A stretch of DNA of 22,159 nt, from NCBI GenBank assembly GCA_005879065.1, contig VBLU01000067.1, forward strand, positions 1 to 22,159, written 5' to 3'. A program made the position numbers and the translations under genes. Each line of letters begins with the position of its first letter. Position 1 is the stretch's first letter. Source of the DNA: Methanobacteriota archaeon (GTDB lineage: Archaea > Thermoplasmatota > Thermoplasmata > RBG-16-68-12). Shown one piece after another: positions 1 to 7,299 of this stretch. The notes below the pieces were generated by a model. It searched no databases, was not told the DNA's origin, and was given only the letters and a program-made list of their open reading frames with translations.

Positions 1-957
1 GAGGAGTCCATCCCGCCCGTCCTCGATGATCTCCCGCACACCGGGGATGTCCGCGACGATCACCGGTTTCCCGGTCGACATCGCTTCGAGCGCGACGATC
101 CCGAACGCCTCGAGGCGGGAAACGCTCGGGAGGACGAACACGTCGCAGGCCGCGTACACCTCGGGAAGGCGGTCGTCGGAGATACGGCCCAAGAAACGGA
201 CGCGGTCCGCGACGCCCATCGAGAGGGCGAGTCGCTTCATCGCGTCGAGGGACGATCCTCCTCCCGCGACCAAGAACGACGCATCCGGGACGTACCGTGC
301 GGCTTCGACAAAATGTTCGACGCCTTTGTGGGGCACGATTCGCCCCACGAGGAGGACGATCGGGACTTCGGGAGGAATACGGAGTTTGGACCGGACCGCC
401 GAGCCGTCCACGTCCGGTCGAAAACGACGGTGGTCCACCGCGTTCGGAATCACGCTCGGGTTGTACCTCCAGATCGCCCGGCTCGTCGCGGCGTAGGTCC
501 GCGTCGTCACAATGACCTGGTTCGCGTTCCGGAGGGTGTCTGCCCCGAGGCTTCGACGATAGATGGATTCGACGACCGAACCAAAGGCGGAAGGCAGCTC
601 GACGTCGCAGTGGTACGTGACGACGTACGGAATCCCGCGTTCCGACGCGACCGCACCGGCATAGTGCGATGCGAGAGGCGGCGGCGAGTGCGCGTGGACG
701 ACGTCCGCCGACAAGGCGCGGAGGCTCCCGCGCATTCGCGGCGTGATCGGGGTCTGCATGAAGATGAACCGCGGCCGCACGCGGATGACCCGGAAGCCAT
801 CCATTGTCTCTTCGGCCGACAGCGCACGATCGTGCTGGGACGTGACGACCGTCACCTCGTGCCCGCGGCGGGCGAGTTCCCTAGAGAGCGACCGGACGTG
901 GCTCTCCACGCCTCCGAAATGCGGCGAGAACCAGGGGGACACCTGGGCGATCCGCAC
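1..957 (-). CDS. Glycosyltransferase family 4 (GT4), C-terminus cut by window edge
   Basis: Retaining GT-B glycosyltransferase that moves a sugar from a nucleotide donor to a glycan or lipid acceptor at the cytoplasmic face. Seen: 319 residues are in the window. The N-terminal Rossmann half opens with MRIAQVSPWFSPHFGGVESH (the GGVE loop typical of GT4). The donor half has LLVGRIVPHKGVEHFVEAA, GRISDDRLPEVYAACDVFVLPS and the EAFGIVALEAMSTGKPVIV block, whose E-x7-E is the nucleotide-sugar signature. The last 50-70 residues are missing beyond position 1. I place the start at GTG 957 because GAGGTGA lies 5 nt upstream and the family begins with MRIA; GTG 966 is an in-frame alternative. It follows the GlmU-like gene by 10 nt, so it is probably the last or next-to-last gene of that operon and may use UDP-GlcNAc or a derived sugar. 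The exact sugar cannot be read from sequence. Confidence 0.9.
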   Translation of the reverse strand, partial: MRIAQVSPWFSPHFGGVESHVRSLSRELARRGHEVTVVTSQHDRALSAEETMDGFRVIRVRPRFIFMQTPITPRMRGSLRALSADVVHAHSPPPLASHYAGAVASERGIPYVVTYHCDVELPSAFGSVVESIYRRSLGADTLRNANQVIVTTRTYAATSRAIWRYNPSVIPNAVDHRRFRPDVDGSAVRSKLRIPPEVPIVLLVGRIVPHKGVEHFVEAARYVPDASFLVAGGGSSLDAMKRLALSMGVADRVRFLGRISDDRLPEVYAACDVFVLPSVSRLEAFGIVALEAMSTGKPVIVADIPGVREIIEDGRDGLL

Positions 958-967
958 GCCCGTCACC

Positions 968-2194
968 TCAGAAGATCCGGCTCCGCGGCGCGATGTTTCC
1001 CCGCGCGTGGGCCCCCGGGCCAAGGAAGGACTCTTCCCCGACGATGGTACCCGCGTCGATCGACGCGTTGATGCCCACCTTCACGTCGTCCCCCATGATC
1101 ACGCCAAGCTTCCGCAGTCCGGTGTCGACCTCGACCCCGCGGAACACGACCTTCACGGGCGCCTCGTCGAGTCGGAGGTTCGCCACCTTCGTGCCCGCGC
1201 CAAGGTTGCATCGCTCACCGAGGATGCTGTCGCCCACGTAGTTCTGATGGGGCACGTGGGCGGAGGCCATCAGGATCGAATTCTTCACCTCGCAGGCGTT
1301 CCCGACTTTCGCCTTGGGGCCGATGGACGTGGCCGGCCGGATGTAACAGTTCGGTCCGATCTCCGCTTCGGCTCCGACGATCGTCGGACCTTCGATGTAC
1401 GAGCCGCGCCGGACGGTCGCGCCCTCCTCCACAAGGACCTCGCCGACCAGTGTCGCGCCCGGATCCACTTCGCCGTGCGTCGCACCCTTCAACGAAGCCA
1501 ACAGGGCTGCATTGGCCCGCAGGAGATCCCACGGTCGCCCCACGTCAATCCATTCCGTCGGAAGACGGAATCCATACACATCGCGCTTCGCCATCAGGAG
1601 ACGGATTGTGTCCGTGATCTCGAATTCGCCCCGGGGCGATTTCGGCGTCGCGTCGATGAGGGGGAAGATGTCCTCGTCGAACACGTAGATGCCCGCATTG
1701 ATCAAGTGCGATTTCGGCTTCCGCGGTTTTTCCTCGAGGGACGAGACCTTCTCGTCCTTCATCTCCACCACGCCGAAGGCACTCGGATCTGGGACTTCCG
1801 CCAAGGCCATGACGGGCCCGCGCACCTTCCCACGGAACGCGAGCAGTTCCGAAAGAGCCTGTCCCGATACGACCACATCGCCATTCACGCTGAGGAAAGC
1901 GCCTTCCACGTGCGAGCGCATGCATCCGATTGCATGGGCTGTCCCCAGGCGTTCGCCTTGTTCCTCGTATGCGATGGAGAGATCCAGGGCCGCCCCGTCC
2001 CCGAACCGTTCCCGAATCCGATGCCCTTGCCATCCGATCAAGATGGCGAGGTCCTTGATTCCCGCCGCGCGCAACGCCTCGAGGCTGTGACGCAGAAACG
2101 GCTTGCCGGCCACCGGTAGGAGGGGTTTCGGAAGATTCGCCGTGAGGGGCCGCATCCGCGTGCCCTCACCGGCCGCGAGGACTACGGCCTTCAT
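968..2194 (-). CDS. glmU: Bifunctional sugar-1-phosphate nucleotidylyltransferase/acetyltransferase (archaeal GlmU-like)
   Basis: Likely acetylates GlcN-1-P and couples it to UTP to give UDP-GlcNAc. Seen: 408 residues. The N-terminal nucleotidylyltransferase domain (about 1-235) has LAAGEGTRMRP at 6-16, the PKP lysine at 23 and a metal-binding NGD at 104-106. From about 245 a left-handed beta-helix of hexapeptide repeats follows (IVGAEAEIGPNCYIRPATSI and later turns), with AHVPHQNYVGDS and NLGAGTKVANL in the acyltransferase region. Length and domain order match archaeal GlmU homologues of the Sulfolobus ST0452 / Methanocaldococcus MJ1101 type. ATG 2194 overlaps the glmM stop as ATGA, so the two are translationally coupled. 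An upstream in-frame extension exists but lies inside glmM and lacks family similarity. A glucose-1-P thymidylyltransferase activity is also possible; ST0452-like enzymes are broad. Confidence 0.88.
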   Translation of the reverse strand: MKAVVLAAGEGTRMRPLTANLPKPLLPVAGKPFLRHSLEALRAAGIKDLAILIGWQGHRIRERFGDGAALDLSIAYEEQGERLGTAHAIGCMRSHVEGAFLSVNGDVVVSGQALSELLAFRGKVRGPVMALAEVPDPSAFGVVEMKDEKVSSLEEKPRKPKSHLINAGIYVFDEDIFPLIDATPKSPRGEFEITDTIRLLMAKRDVYGFRLPTEWIDVGRPWDLLRANAALLASLKGATHGEVDPGATLVGEVLVEEGATVRRGSYIEGPTIVGAEAEIGPNCYIRPATSIGPKAKVGNACEVKNSILMASAHVPHQNYVGDSILGERCNLGAGTKVANLRLDEAPVKVVFRGVEVDTGLRKLGVIMGDDVKVGINASIDAGTIVGEESFLGPGAHARGNIAPRSRIF

Positions 2195-3501
2195 GCGGCT
2201 GCGCCTCTGGTGCTCGATAGGACCGTGGAATATATCTCCTTTGCTCTGGCCTCGTTTCGTGACTCCGCCAACACGCGGATTTTTGGCTCCGTCCCGGAGA
2301 AACGGACGAGGGCCCAACCGTCTTCGAATTGGAGTCGCCACCCGTCGACGGTGCTCAAATCCGCGGAGAGACCTCGGAGCGAAGCGTCGAGCCGCGACTC
2401 CACCTTCGCTCGTCCTTCCGTGGAGTACGCGACAGCGCCCCGGATCACGGGGTAGCGCGGAATCTCCCCGACGAGTTCATCAAGGGGGCGTTCGGCCACC
2501 ATCGAGACCAGGCGCGCAGCCGCGTAGACTCCGTCGGGACACAGCGTCGCCCTCGGGAAAATCCAGGTCCCGGAAGGCTCTCCGCCGAAGTCCGCGTTGC
2601 GTCGTTTGATCTCTGCCGCGACGTAGACGTCTCCGACCCGGGTCCGCCAGATCTTCGCTTTCGGGAGAAGGTCTTCGAGGACCATCGAGGCGTCCACCGG
2701 GACGACGAGTCCCGTCCGGACCTCCTGACGCACGAACAGGGCCAACAGCAGGTCGCCTCCGACGAACGTTCCCTCGCGATCGACCGCGACCATCCGGTCC
2801 CCGTCTCCATCGTGGGCGATCCCGAGATCCGCTCGACACGCGCGAACCGTCGCCCGTAGGGCGGCGAGGTTTTCCTCGGTCGGCTCGGGCTCGCGGCCGG
2901 GAAAATGGCCGTCCGGCTGTGCGTTGATGGCGATCACGTCGCATCCCATCTTCCGGAGGAGCAAGGGCGTGATCGTGCATGTGGCCCCGCAAGCGCAGTC
3001 GACGACCACGCGAACCTTCGATGCGCCCACGTCTTTCAGAATCGCCTCCACGTGTGCGGCAATCAGGTCGGGGTTGGACGACTCCGCGCCAATCCGATCC
3101 CAGGAAGGCACTGGGAAGCTCGAGCGGTCGAGGGCGTCCTCGATCTCCCGTTGTTGGTCCTCGTCGAAGGCCATCCCATCCGGATTCCAGAGCTTGATCC
3201 CGTTGTACGGAGCCGGATTGTGCGAGGCCGTGATCATGACACCGCACGCGTAATTTCCGGCTCCGCGGGCGAGGGTCGGTGTGGAGACGAGACCCGCCTC
3301 GATGGCGTCCGAGCCGCTTGACAGGACACCGGCGTTCAATGCGGCATCGAGCATGGACCCCGTGAGACGGGGATCCCTGCCAATGAGTGTGTCTCCATAG
3401 ATATCCCCAATCACCATGCCCACTTTGAGCGCGAGCTCCGGTGTCACATCCACATTCCCTAGACCCCGGATGCCGGACGAACCGAAGCGTGGCACGATCA
3501 A
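2191..3501 (-). CDS. glmM: Phosphoglucosamine mutase / phosphohexomutase
   Basis: Interconverts hexose(amine)-6-P and hexose(amine)-1-P through a phosphoserine enzyme. Seen: 436 residues with all four alpha-D-phosphohexomutase loops: TASHNPAPYNGIKLW with catalytic Ser93, metal loop DGDGDR at 231-236, sugar-specificity loop GEPSG at 307-311, and the phosphate-binding RFSGTEPKIRV at 400-410. A start of MIVPRFGSSGIRG is usual for archaeal GlmM/ManB. Initiation is at TTG 3501, with GGGGAT about 6 nt upstream. The gene heads the operon glmM-glmU-GT4 and has its own TATA-like box on the divergent strand side. Placement directly before a GlmU-like enzyme favours glucosamine-1-P as the product; archaeal members can also act as phosphomannomutase/phosphoglucomutase, so specificity is inferred. 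Confidence 0.92.
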   Translation of the reverse strand: MIVPRFGSSGIRGLGNVDVTPELALKVGMVIGDIYGDTLIGRDPRLTGSMLDAALNAGVLSSGSDAIEAGLVSTPTLARGAGNYACGVMITASHNPAPYNGIKLWNPDGMAFDEDQQREIEDALDRSSFPVPSWDRIGAESSNPDLIAAHVEAILKDVGASKVRVVVDCACGATCTITPLLLRKMGCDVIAINAQPDGHFPGREPEPTEENLAALRATVRACRADLGIAHDGDGDRMVAVDREGTFVGGDLLLALFVRQEVRTGLVVPVDASMVLEDLLPKAKIWRTRVGDVYVAAEIKRRNADFGGEPSGTWIFPRATLCPDGVYAAARLVSMVAERPLDELVGEIPRYPVIRGAVAYSTEGRAKVESRLDASLRGLSADLSTVDGWRLQFEDGWALVRFSGTEPKIRVLAESRNEARAKEIYSTVLSSTRGAAA

Positions 3502-3628
3502 GCATATCCCCGTCGCGATAGAAGGCTTCTGCGAGGCCCGCGTCCCAAAACAACAATTATATAGCGACCCTCATATACATCCGCGCACGGCTCGTTGTGG
3601 GGCCGCGTCCGGAGGGATCGGATTGGTC
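3502..3628. promoter_or_regulatory. Divergent promoter region between glmM and a 71-residue orphan gene
   Basis: On the minus strand TATATAATTG (around 3563-3554) sits about 58 nt before the glmM TTG, which would give a leader of about 33 nt after a TSS near 3534. On the plus strand TCATATACAT (3571-3580) would place a TSS near 3600, followed by GGAGGGA (3611-3617) and ATG 3629. The two boxes are about 15 nt apart, so the complexes may compete. Box positions are seen; TSS positions are inferred from the usual archaeal spacing of 25-27 nt. Confidence 0.6.
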
Positions 3629-3844
3629 ATGGAACCCGTGAGCATCGAGGCCGCGATCGAGAAGGCAAAGAAGAAAGGACTCCGGCCAGGCCGCGTCAAG
3701 GGCACGGACGGCATTCAATTTACAAAAGGGCGCAACAATCGGATCGAGGTGATCAGCTGGGAGGAATTCCGGAGCACGCTCTCGGACCGGCAGCTCGAGG
3801 TCTTCGATTCCAATGGCTTCATGAAAATCATGAAGAAACGATAG
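3629..3844 (+). CDS. Small protein of unknown function, 71 residues
   Basis: I do not recognise the family. Seen: a basic, soluble protein that begins MEPVSIEAAIEKAKKKGLRP, with a lysine-rich helix at 5-17, a probable strand-rich middle (VKGTDGIQFTKGRNNRIEVI) and a second helical part (SWEEFRSTLSDRQLEVFDSN) ending in KIMKKR. There is no cysteine and no membrane segment. ATG 3629 is preceded by GGAGGGA with 11 nt spacing; TTG 3623 is an in-frame alternative with better spacing (5 nt). It has its own TATA-like box and stands alone, followed 131 nt later by a tRNA gene. Coding status is supported by the Shine-Dalgarno sequence, the promoter and sensible composition. The charge suggests nucleic-acid or ribosome association, but that is only a guess. 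Confidence 0.7.
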   Translation: MEPVSIEAAIEKAKKKGLRPGRVKGTDGIQFTKGRNNRIEVISWEEFRSTLSDRQLEVFDSNGFMKIMKKR

Positions 3845-3975
3845 TCTTGAATCGCGGGCAAGGGCGGGCCGATCCGTTCGAAGAATGGATCGCGGATCGA
3901 CCGAGCGACTTCCCAGGGAGACGCCCGCACCGGAAGATTATTACGAACTAACGAATTCGCAGCCGCCTGCGACGT

Positions 3976-4060
3976 GCGTGGGTTGCCAAGCTTGGTCAAA
4001 GGCGCAGGGCTCAGGATCCTGTCCCGTAGGGGTTCGCAGGTTCAAATCCTGCCCCACGCA
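3976..4060 (+). tRNA. tRNA-Leu, anticodon CAG
   Basis: Full cloverleaf by eye, 85 nt. The acceptor GCGTGGG pairs with CCCACGC (4053-4059), with discriminator A at 4060. The D arm is GCCAAG...GGC with GGTC in the loop. The anticodon stem CAGGG/TCCTG holds loop CTCAGGA, so the anticodon is CAG (codon CUG). The long variable arm (around CCCGTAGGGG) is typical of class II Leu/Ser tRNAs. The T arm is GCAGG-TTCAAAT-CCTGC. CCA is not encoded; TTCTTTC follows and may act as a terminator tract. No intron is seen. AT-rich ATTATTACG about 35 nt upstream may be its TATA box. Confidence 0.96.
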
Positions 4061-4079
4061 TTCTTTCAGATCGTTGATA

Positions 4080-4313
4080 TCAAAAGAGCCGCAAATAATT
4101 CCGACAGCGGTCTCGGTCATTCGTCCGTCGTCTCCCTTCGGCCACCGGCGCGATGGCGATTTGGACAACACGATTCAGGATGGGGTAGCGCTTCTCCACC
4201 GACCTCAAGTCGGCCGTCAATCCATGTACGAAGATAGACATTCCATCGGAACTCTTCCGGTTAGAAGCCACCCCCGAATCGAAAGCATCCAACGCACCTT
4301 TGTGTACAGCCAT
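4080..4313 (-). CDS. Doubtful small ORF, 77 residues
   Basis: Unknown family. The reading contains a protein-like stretch, MSIFVHGLTADLRSVEKRYP, followed by ILNRVVQIAIAPVAEGRR, which could be helix-strand-helix. The third codon positions in that stretch (4140-4240) are GC-rich, as expected of a coding frame here. Against it: no Shine-Dalgarno sequence at ATG 4313, a poor C-terminus (RRRTNDRDRCRNYLRLF), and an AT-richer setting than its neighbours. The same frame stays open upstream of the ATG and reads RPSHRLYEIYK, so the ORF may be the remnant of a longer gene next to the tRNA. I keep it as tentative. Confidence 0.3.
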   Translation of the reverse strand: MAVHKGALDAFDSGVASNRKSSDGMSIFVHGLTADLRSVEKRYPILNRVVQIAIAPVAEGRRRTNDRDRCRNYLRLF

Positions 4314-4434
4314 CTTATAGATCTCATAAAGGCGATGACTCGGGCGGACGACATCCGTCCACCGCGGTGTTTACGTTATGGCTATACTTTTGAGAGATTC
4401 GTCCTTTGATATACAAAGCGCAAACTGTACACGT

Positions 4435-4450
4435 AACCTATTCATAGGTT
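4435..4450. repeat. Inverted repeat AACCTA-TTCA-TAGGTT, with direct repeat CCTATTCA
   Basis: A perfect 6-bp inverted repeat with a 4-nt loop lies about 150 nt before the aminotransferase start. The octamer CCTATTCA occurs at 4437-4444 and again at 4457-4464, two DNA helical turns apart. It lies about 20-30 nt downstream of the TATA-like TGATATACAAAG. This geometry would suit an operator or a small hairpin. No function is demonstrated. Confidence 0.4.
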
Positions 4451-4474
4451 CCGAAGCCTATTCAGGAATGTCCG

Positions 4475-4520
4475 GGTGAAGGGACGTTCACCGGGCCGAT
4501 CGAGGCGACTCCGCGCCTCG
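4475..4520 (+). promoter_or_regulatory. Two successive hairpins in the aminotransferase leader
   Basis: Hairpin A pairs GGTGAA (4475-4480) with TTCACC (4487-4492) around a 6-nt loop. Hairpin B is a perfect 7-bp stem, CGAGGCG (4501-4507) with CGCCTCG (4514-4520), around ACTCCG. Further C- and G-runs (4531-4547) could form a third structure. If the mRNA starts near 4440 from the TATA-like box at 4408-4417, this is a folded 5' leader of about 155 nt, unusually long for this window. It could be a regulatory leader or just GC-rich spacer. Confidence 0.35.
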
Positions 4521-4584
4521 GCACATCCTCCCCCAAGGGGCCCGGGGTCCCGAAGTCGGCCCTGCGCCGGCCTCGTTTTCGCCT

Positions 4585-4594
4585 GGAGGTGATC
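4585..4594 (+). promoter_or_regulatory. Extended Shine-Dalgarno GGAGGTGATC setting a TTG start
   Basis: All ten bases match the complement of the canonical 3' end of 16S rRNA (anti-SD GATCACCTCC). Counting the GGAGGTGA core, it lies 4 nt before TTG 4597. It fixes the aminotransferase start, since no ATG or GTG lies at a suitable place. Confidence 0.8.
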
Positions 4595-4596
4595 CA

Positions 4597-6045
4597 TTGC
4601 CGTCCCAGAAGTTCAGCCGGAAGTACATCACGCGGCACAAGAAGAGCGCCCAGCTCTGGCGCCGTGCGGCGAGGCTCACCCCCGGAGGGGTCGAGAGCAA
4701 CATCCGCTACTTCCGACCGCACCCGTTCCTCGCGGACTACGGGGACGGCGGCTACATCTACGACGTCGACGGAAACAAGATCCTCGACTTCATGATGGGT
4801 TTCGGCGCCCTGCTCCTCGGACACAACAACCGCGACATCGCCCTCGAGGTGATCAAACAGCTCGAGTCCGGGTCCATGCTCGGTGTCACGAGCGAGCTCT
4901 TCATCGACTACCTGGCGGCCGTCCAGAAGGCCATGCCGTCGATGCGGAAGATGCGGCTCTGCAACAGCGGGACCGAGGCCACGATGCACGCGATCCGCAC
5001 CGCACGGGCCTACTCGGGACGCGAGAAGATCGCGAAGGCCGAGGGCGCATACCACGGCGCCCACGACTACGTGCTCCAGAGCCTCGACATGGACGCCCGG
5101 ATGGCGCGCAACAACGGATACAAGGCGGTCCCCTATGGACGCGGGATCCCCAAGGCCGTCTCGGACACGGTCGTTATCTACCCATACAACGACATCGAAG
5201 GGACCGCCGCGATCCTCGAAGAAAACGAAGACGAGGTCGGAGCCCTGATCGTGGAGCCGGTCCTGTGCGGCCCGGGCGTGATCGTGCCGAAAGGAAACTA
5301 CCTCAAACGTCTCCGCCAACTCACCCGGAAACGCCGCATCGTCCTCATCTTCGACGAGGTCCTCACCGGCTTCCGCCTGGCGTACGGGGGCGCGCAGGAA
5401 TACTACAACGTCCGCCCGGACATGACGACCTTCGGGAAAATCGCGGGAGGCGGATTCCAGCTCGCGGGATTCGGAGGCGAGTCGCAAATCATGGAGACCC
5501 TCGAACCGGGCCGGGGTTGGCGGAACGCGACCTTCCATGCGGGCACCTACAACGGACACCCGATCGGAGTGGCGGCAGGGCTGAAGGCGGTCCAGATCCT
5601 CGGAGAGCATCCCGAATACTACGATCATGTCAACCGTCTCGGCCGGCAGCTGTTCAGCGGCCTGCAAGACCTCGCGGACGATCGTCGCATCCCGGCCTGG
5701 GTCGAATATGTCGGATCCATCGGGAACGTGTACTTCACGACGAAGGACGAGATCCGGAACTTCCGGGACACCCTCAGCGCGAACACCCGTCGCTGGTGGA
5801 ACTGGTTCATCCATTGTCTCGGGAACAACGTCTTGTTCGGGATCCCGAACACGGGCGAACGGGCGTTCCTTTCCACAGAGCACACGGACGAAGACGTCGA
5901 ATGGGCCCTCGAGGTGGCCGACGGCGCGTTCGCTGCGATCGCGAAGGAAGCACACCGACATCGAGAGAGGGCCCCCGCAGTCCAGCTCCAAGCCGCAAGC
6001 GAACAAACGGCCCTGTACGGCGAGGCGCCCCATCCGAGCGTGTAA
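4597..6045 (+). CDS. Class III PLP aminotransferase, glutamate-1-semialdehyde aminomutase-like
   Basis: A fold-type I, PLP-dependent transaminase. Seen: 482 residues, with LTPGGVESNIRYFRP near 28-42, cofactor-phosphate motif CNSGTEATMHAIRTAR at 122-137, aspartate of DEVLTGFR at 253 and Schiff-base lysine in FGKIAGGG at 281. The order and the LTPGGV opening match the GSA-aminomutase subgroup, which also contains beta-amino-acid transaminases. Length exceeds the usual 425-440 residues through a roughly 30-residue charged tail (AKEAHRHRERAPAVQ...). No haem genes are nearby, so a HemL role is not supported. The convergent neighbour is a saccharopine-dehydrogenase-like enzyme, hinting at amino-acid (possibly lysine or beta-amino acid) metabolism. 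Starts at TTG with an exceptionally strong Shine-Dalgarno sequence. The substrate cannot be decided from the sequence. Confidence 0.88.
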   Translation: MPSQKFSRKYITRHKKSAQLWRRAARLTPGGVESNIRYFRPHPFLADYGDGGYIYDVDGNKILDFMMGFGALLLGHNNRDIALEVIKQLESGSMLGVTSELFIDYLAAVQKAMPSMRKMRLCNSGTEATMHAIRTARAYSGREKIAKAEGAYHGAHDYVLQSLDMDARMARNNGYKAVPYGRGIPKAVSDTVVIYPYNDIEGTAAILEENEDEVGALIVEPVLCGPGVIVPKGNYLKRLRQLTRKRRIVLIFDEVLTGFRLAYGGAQEYYNVRPDMTTFGKIAGGGFQLAGFGGESQIMETLEPGRGWRNATFHAGTYNGHPIGVAAGLKAVQILGEHPEYYDHVNRLGRQLFSGLQDLADDRRIPAWVEYVGSIGNVYFTTKDEIRNFRDTLSANTRRWWNWFIHCLGNNVLFGIPNTGERAFLSTEHTDEDVEWALEVADGAFAAIAKEAHRHRERAPAVQLQAASEQTALYGEAPHPSV

Positions 6046-6062
6046 TGCCGGGGCGGATCGTC

Positions 6063-7244
6063 TCAGTTCAGGGTCCGCATTTCCTCGGCGATCTCCGTGA
6101 CCCGAATGCCACGGCCTTGCGCCGAGAGCTCCGTGAAATAGGCCACCGGTTCGAATGCGATTTCTGGAGGCACGACGCCAGGTCCCTTCGTCCGACCTTG
6201 GACCATCCACTGGGCGGCAATCGATGGAGGGACGCCGGTGTCCACGACGCCTCCTCCGACGTTCCATTTCTTGTGGGGCCAAGTCACCGCCTCGTAGCGG
6301 AGCGTGACGGGATTCCCCTCGCGTTCGCCGATCAGGACGCACCGCTGGATGTCCACGTCGAGCTCCGGTTCCTTCGGCTTCGGGAGACCGTCGATGACGG
6401 TCGAGGTCGCATCATAAGGGCGGACCTTCGTTCCCTCCACCACGATCTCATCGCGGCTCGCAAGGCCGAGACGGACGATCGTCTCGATCGTCTGCCGGAA
6501 GGCCGGAGGGAAGGCGACGATGAAGTCCATTTCTTGGACGCCCTTTCCGATCGTCTTCGGCATGGTGACCAGCTCCGAATGGATCGTGTAGTAGCCCTCC
6601 ACGACGCCCACGGGCGGCATGAACTCGGAGCGCTCGAGCCCGGAGAGCGCTGGGACGAACTGGATCTTTCCGTTCCGCAGGATCGGGGCGTCCATCGAGA
6701 ACTCGTCGAAGATCGTCCGGATGGCATACGGGGGAACGAAAATCCCGGGCTCCCCACCGGATACCACCGCGCCGCTGCTGCGAAGGAGGACCTTGTGGAC
6801 CTTGTCGAGTTTGCTCGCACCGTAGGCGCCCATCACGTTCATCGTCCCGGGCGTGGAGCCGATGCCGAGGACGCACGTCACGCCGGCGTCCTTCGCTCGC
6901 GCGTCGAGCTTCAACTGTCGCAGCGTCTGGTGGTACAGGCCGCCGAGGTCGCAATAGTGAATCCCCGCCTCGATGGCCGCCTCCATGATCGAAACGTTCA
7001 GATCGTACCAGGAGCTGTTGATCACGCAGTCCCAGCCTTTCATCTCGCGGACGAGGGAAGGGGAATCGCGTGCATCGACGGGGACCGGGACGGCCCGAGG
7101 ATCCCGCTGGGCCGCGGCGAACGCCTTGGCCTTCGGCTCGCTCCTCCCCGCGATGCCGACCCGGTCGACGCCCGGACTCGCCAGGAGATCGGGGACCGTG
7201 GACTGGGCCATCGCGCCATATCCGCCGAGGATGAGCACGTCCAA
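6063..7244 (-). CDS. Saccharopine dehydrogenase-like NAD(P)-dependent oxidoreductase
   Basis: Rossmann-fold enzyme of the saccharopine dehydrogenase / LYS9-like family, which in known members forms or splits a secondary amine linking lysine and a keto acid. Seen: 393 residues starting MDVLILGGYGAMAQSTVPDL with the dinucleotide loop GGYGAMA (7-13), VGIAGRSEPKAKAF after the second strand, CVINSSWYDLN and GIHYCDLGG as in the family, and GIGSTPGTMNVMGAYGASKL at the start of the catalytic domain. Start is TTG 7244 with AGGTG just upstream. It ends 17 nt from the aminotransferase stop, convergent, so the two are not one operon. Many archaeal members of this family have unknown substrates; I do not assign a lysine pathway firmly. 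Confidence 0.85.
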   Translation of the reverse strand: MDVLILGGYGAMAQSTVPDLLASPGVDRVGIAGRSEPKAKAFAAAQRDPRAVPVPVDARDSPSLVREMKGWDCVINSSWYDLNVSIMEAAIEAGIHYCDLGGLYHQTLRQLKLDARAKDAGVTCVLGIGSTPGTMNVMGAYGASKLDKVHKVLLRSSGAVVSGGEPGIFVPPYAIRTIFDEFSMDAPILRNGKIQFVPALSGLERSEFMPPVGVVEGYYTIHSELVTMPKTIGKGVQEMDFIVAFPPAFRQTIETIVRLGLASRDEIVVEGTKVRPYDATSTVIDGLPKPKEPELDVDIQRCVLIGEREGNPVTLRYEAVTWPHKKWNVGGGVVDTGVPPSIAAQWMVQGRTKGPGVVPPEIAFEPVAYFTELSAQGRGIRVTEIAEEMRTLN

Positions 7245-7299
7245 GGGACACCTGGTTCGCAGGAAGACCGGACCTCATTAATCCTTTTCGCACGAAGAC

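Larger units (their letters stand above)
4061..4596. other. 536-nt interval without a confident gene
   Basis: The interval between tRNA-Leu and the aminotransferase has two parts. The region 4061-4465 is clearly AT-richer than the rest of the window and carries several TATA-like stretches on both strands (for example TTGATATACAAAG at 4406-4418) and one doubtful minus-strand ORF. The region 4466-4596 is very GC-rich and rich in hairpins, and leads into the aminotransferase start. No transposase, integrase or second copy of the tRNA 3' end is visible in the window. Confidence 0.7.

Noticed and set aside
743..2119. 458-codon plus-strand frame across the glycosyltransferase and GlmU-like genes
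   Set aside because: It is the antisense shadow of two genes with complete motifs, and its composition is that of a shadow frame.
4531..4547. CCCCAAGGGGCCCGGGG as an intrinsic terminator
   Set aside because: There is no T-tract, and it lies upstream of the aminotransferase in the sense direction; more likely part of the GC-rich leader.
4597..6045. Naming the aminotransferase hemL
   Set aside because: Subgroup similarity is real, but the length, C-terminal tail and neighbours do not support haem biosynthesis.
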